From: Microscilla marina ATCC 23134
Lineage (GTDB): Bacteria > Bacteroidota > Bacteroidia > Cytophagales > Microscillaceae
DNA: 64,000 nucleotides
Direction of reading: 5' to 3'
Assembly: GCF_000169175.1 (NCBI RefSeq)
Contig: NZ_AAWS01000009.1
Location: 1 to 64,000 of the forward strand
Both the position numbers and the translations under genes were made by a program. How positions within the stretch are numbered: position 1 is the first letter of the stretch; every line of letters starts with the position of its first letter. This document shows, piece after piece, positions 62,918-64,000 of the stretch. Under the pieces are notes generated by a model. That model did no database searches and was not told the DNA's origin. It saw nothing but the letters and a program-made list of their open reading frames with translations.

Positions 62918-63988
62918 TTAGTGTTCAATGGCTTGTGGCTTATTTATATTACTGGATTTAGATTTAGGCTTATGAAAAGATACCAACAAAAAGCTTAAAA
63001 CTGTACATAATGCCAATACACCAAAGAGTAAGAACAAAGCACTGATATGTTTGAGAGAGTATGCCAATAGAATAATACTGAGGTTGGCAAGATACATAAT
63101 AAAGGAGGCTTGCCAGTGGGTGAGCCCTCCATCTACCAATATATGGTGTAAGTGTTTTCTGTCTCCCTGAAAAGGTGACTTCTTATTAAATATTCTAATG
63201 GTGAAAACCCTGAGAGTATCAAATAAAGGAATTATAAGGATACAAAAAGCAAAAACAGGGGTGAAAGAGTTAGAGTATTTTTTTTGTACTTCGGGGTGTT
63301 CTATGAAACTGATACATAGCACTACTGATATACAACCTACCAATAGTGAGCCTGTATCGCCCATAAAAATCTTATTGGCAAAGTTAAATTTTAAAAATGC
63401 CATTAAGCTACCACACAATGCCAATATAAACACAACCCAACCTGTTTCTTGTATTTGATAAAAAAAGAAAGCAAAGGTAAGGCCTACAATAATGCCTACT
63501 CCACCAGTAAGCCCATTAATTCCATCAATTAGGTTAAAAGCATTAATTATTACAATAATAGTAAATAATGAAATGCTAATACTTATCCAATAAGGCAAGG
63601 CTTGTATACCAAATAATCCATACAAACTTGTAAGGCGTATGTTAGCCTTAAATACAAGTATGCCTGCTGAAATAACTTGAGCGATAAACTTTTTACTGGG
63701 GGTTAAGGGGATAACATCGTCTTTGACTCCTGTAAAAAACAGTAAGGTCATAGCGCATAATATATAGTTGAAGCGAGGAATGGTATCAAAATCTATGAAA
63801 AAGGTGCTGGTAATGAGGGTTCCACCAAAAATAGCAATGCCACCTAGTGTTGGAATACCTGTGCTATGTGAAGTTTTGATTTCGCTTGGAAGGTCATAAA
63901 GGTGCTTTTCATCTGCCACTTTTATGATAGATGGAATGCTTAGGTAAGTAATAATTAGAGAGGTAACAAACGTTAAAAAAAGAGTCAT
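62918..63988 (-). CDS. WecA/MraY-family undecaprenyl-phosphate sugar-1-phosphate transferase
   Basis: 356 residues with about ten membrane helices. Cytoplasmic loops show the Asp pair GVKDDVIPLTPSKKFIAQ (Asp90, Asp91), NLIDGINGLTGG, MGDTGSLLVG and GDRKHLHHIL, which fits the GlcNAc-1-phosphate (WecA) type rather than MraY. It starts glycan assembly on undecaprenyl phosphate for O-antigen or another polysaccharide. The gene is complete, with its start 12 bases from the right edge. No other polysaccharide genes are inside the window; they may follow to the right. Confidence 0.92.
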   Translation of the reverse strand: MTLFLTFVTSLIITYLSIPSIIKVADEKHLYDLPSEIKTSHSTGIPTLGGIAIFGGTLITSTFFIDFDTIPRFNYILCAMTLLFFTGVKDDVIPLTPSKKFIAQVISAGILVFKANIRLTSLYGLFGIQALPYWISISISLFTIIVIINAFNLIDGINGLTGGVGIIVGLTFAFFFYQIQETGWVVFILALCGSLMAFLKFNFANKIFMGDTGSLLVGCISVVLCISFIEHPEVQKKYSNSFTPVFAFCILIIPLFDTLRVFTIRIFNKKSPFQGDRKHLHHILVDGGLTHWQASFIMYLANLSIILLAYSLKHISALFLLFGVLALCTVLSFLLVSFHKPKSKSSNINKPQAIEH

Positions 63989-64000
63989 TAATAAAGTGAA

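Noticed and set aside
1-64000. Search by eye for tRNA genes, tmRNA, CRISPR arrays, insertion sequences and phage genes
   Set aside because: No T-loop signature outside coding genes, no regular spacer repeats, no transposase or integrase frame was found.

Overview
The window looks like chromosomal DNA of a free-living Bacteroidota, most likely a Cytophagales member of the Microscilla type; the genus is inference. Reasons: AT-rich DNA, almost no Shine-Dalgarno sequences, TAnnTTTG-like -7 promoter elements, two secreted proteins ending in type IX secretion (T9SS) sorting domains, a PorE-like OmpA lipoprotein, a Bacteroidota-type PurM, a DUF5686 outer-membrane barrel, 7TM-DISM/SpoIIE and HAMP-GAF-PAS sensors, and a leucine-rich-repeat protein. 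Most genes are housekeeping genes in short operons closed by strong, often bidirectional hairpin terminators. No insertion sequence, prophage, tRNA or CRISPR array was seen.

Layout. 1-474: non-coding, with four perfect DnaA boxes in 153 bp, a candidate replication origin. 475-2737: ABC exporter (ATPase plus permease). 2817-6090: signalling group made of a YfiR-like periplasmic protein, a HAMP-GAF-PAS membrane protein with no output domain, and a lipoprotein. 6577-10798: prfA, isoaspartyl peptidase, aldo/keto reductase, small membrane protein. 11017-15630: LpoA-like TPR/ligand-binding protein, LRR protein, hemL, SiaC-family protein. 16322-20936: secreted Xaa-Pro aminopeptidase, paraoxonase-like protein, subtilase. 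21024-25135: rnc, fabF, acpP and, divergently, pyruvate kinase. 25655-31096: PhoD with a T9SS tail, a hairpin-rich repeat region, guaA, and an SGNH protein whose nucleophile serine is Asp. 31494-36617: 7TM-DISM/SpoIIE phosphatase, PhcB-like methyltransferase, NtrC-like regulator without a DNA-binding domain. 36870-37264: RNase P RNA. 37594-48752: giant modular T9SS protein, DUF5686 barrel, purM, PorE-like lipoprotein. 49520-51943: three related cytochromes c with duplication fossils around a DinB/ClbS-like gene. 52058-55304: fabD, rluB-type pseudouridine synthase, scpB, DksA-like protein. 55734-56767: STAS protein and anti-sigma-type kinase. 56965-62853: parvulin/OmpA lipoprotein, SurA-like lipoprotein, SurA, MoxR. 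62918-63988: WecA-like transferase.

Themes. (1) Phosphorylation partner switching is spread over the window: SpoIIE phosphatase, SiaC-type target, STAS antagonist and HATPase kinase. (2) Envelope biogenesis: three consecutive parvulin/SurA-type factors, one fused to a peptidoglycan-binding OmpA domain, a PorE-like anchor and T9SS cargo. (3) Fatty acid synthesis: acpP-fabF and fabD. The observations most worth a second look are the candidate oriC, the YfiR/HAMP-GAF-PAS/lipoprotein group, the cytochrome c array with fossils, and the parvulin-OmpA fusion.
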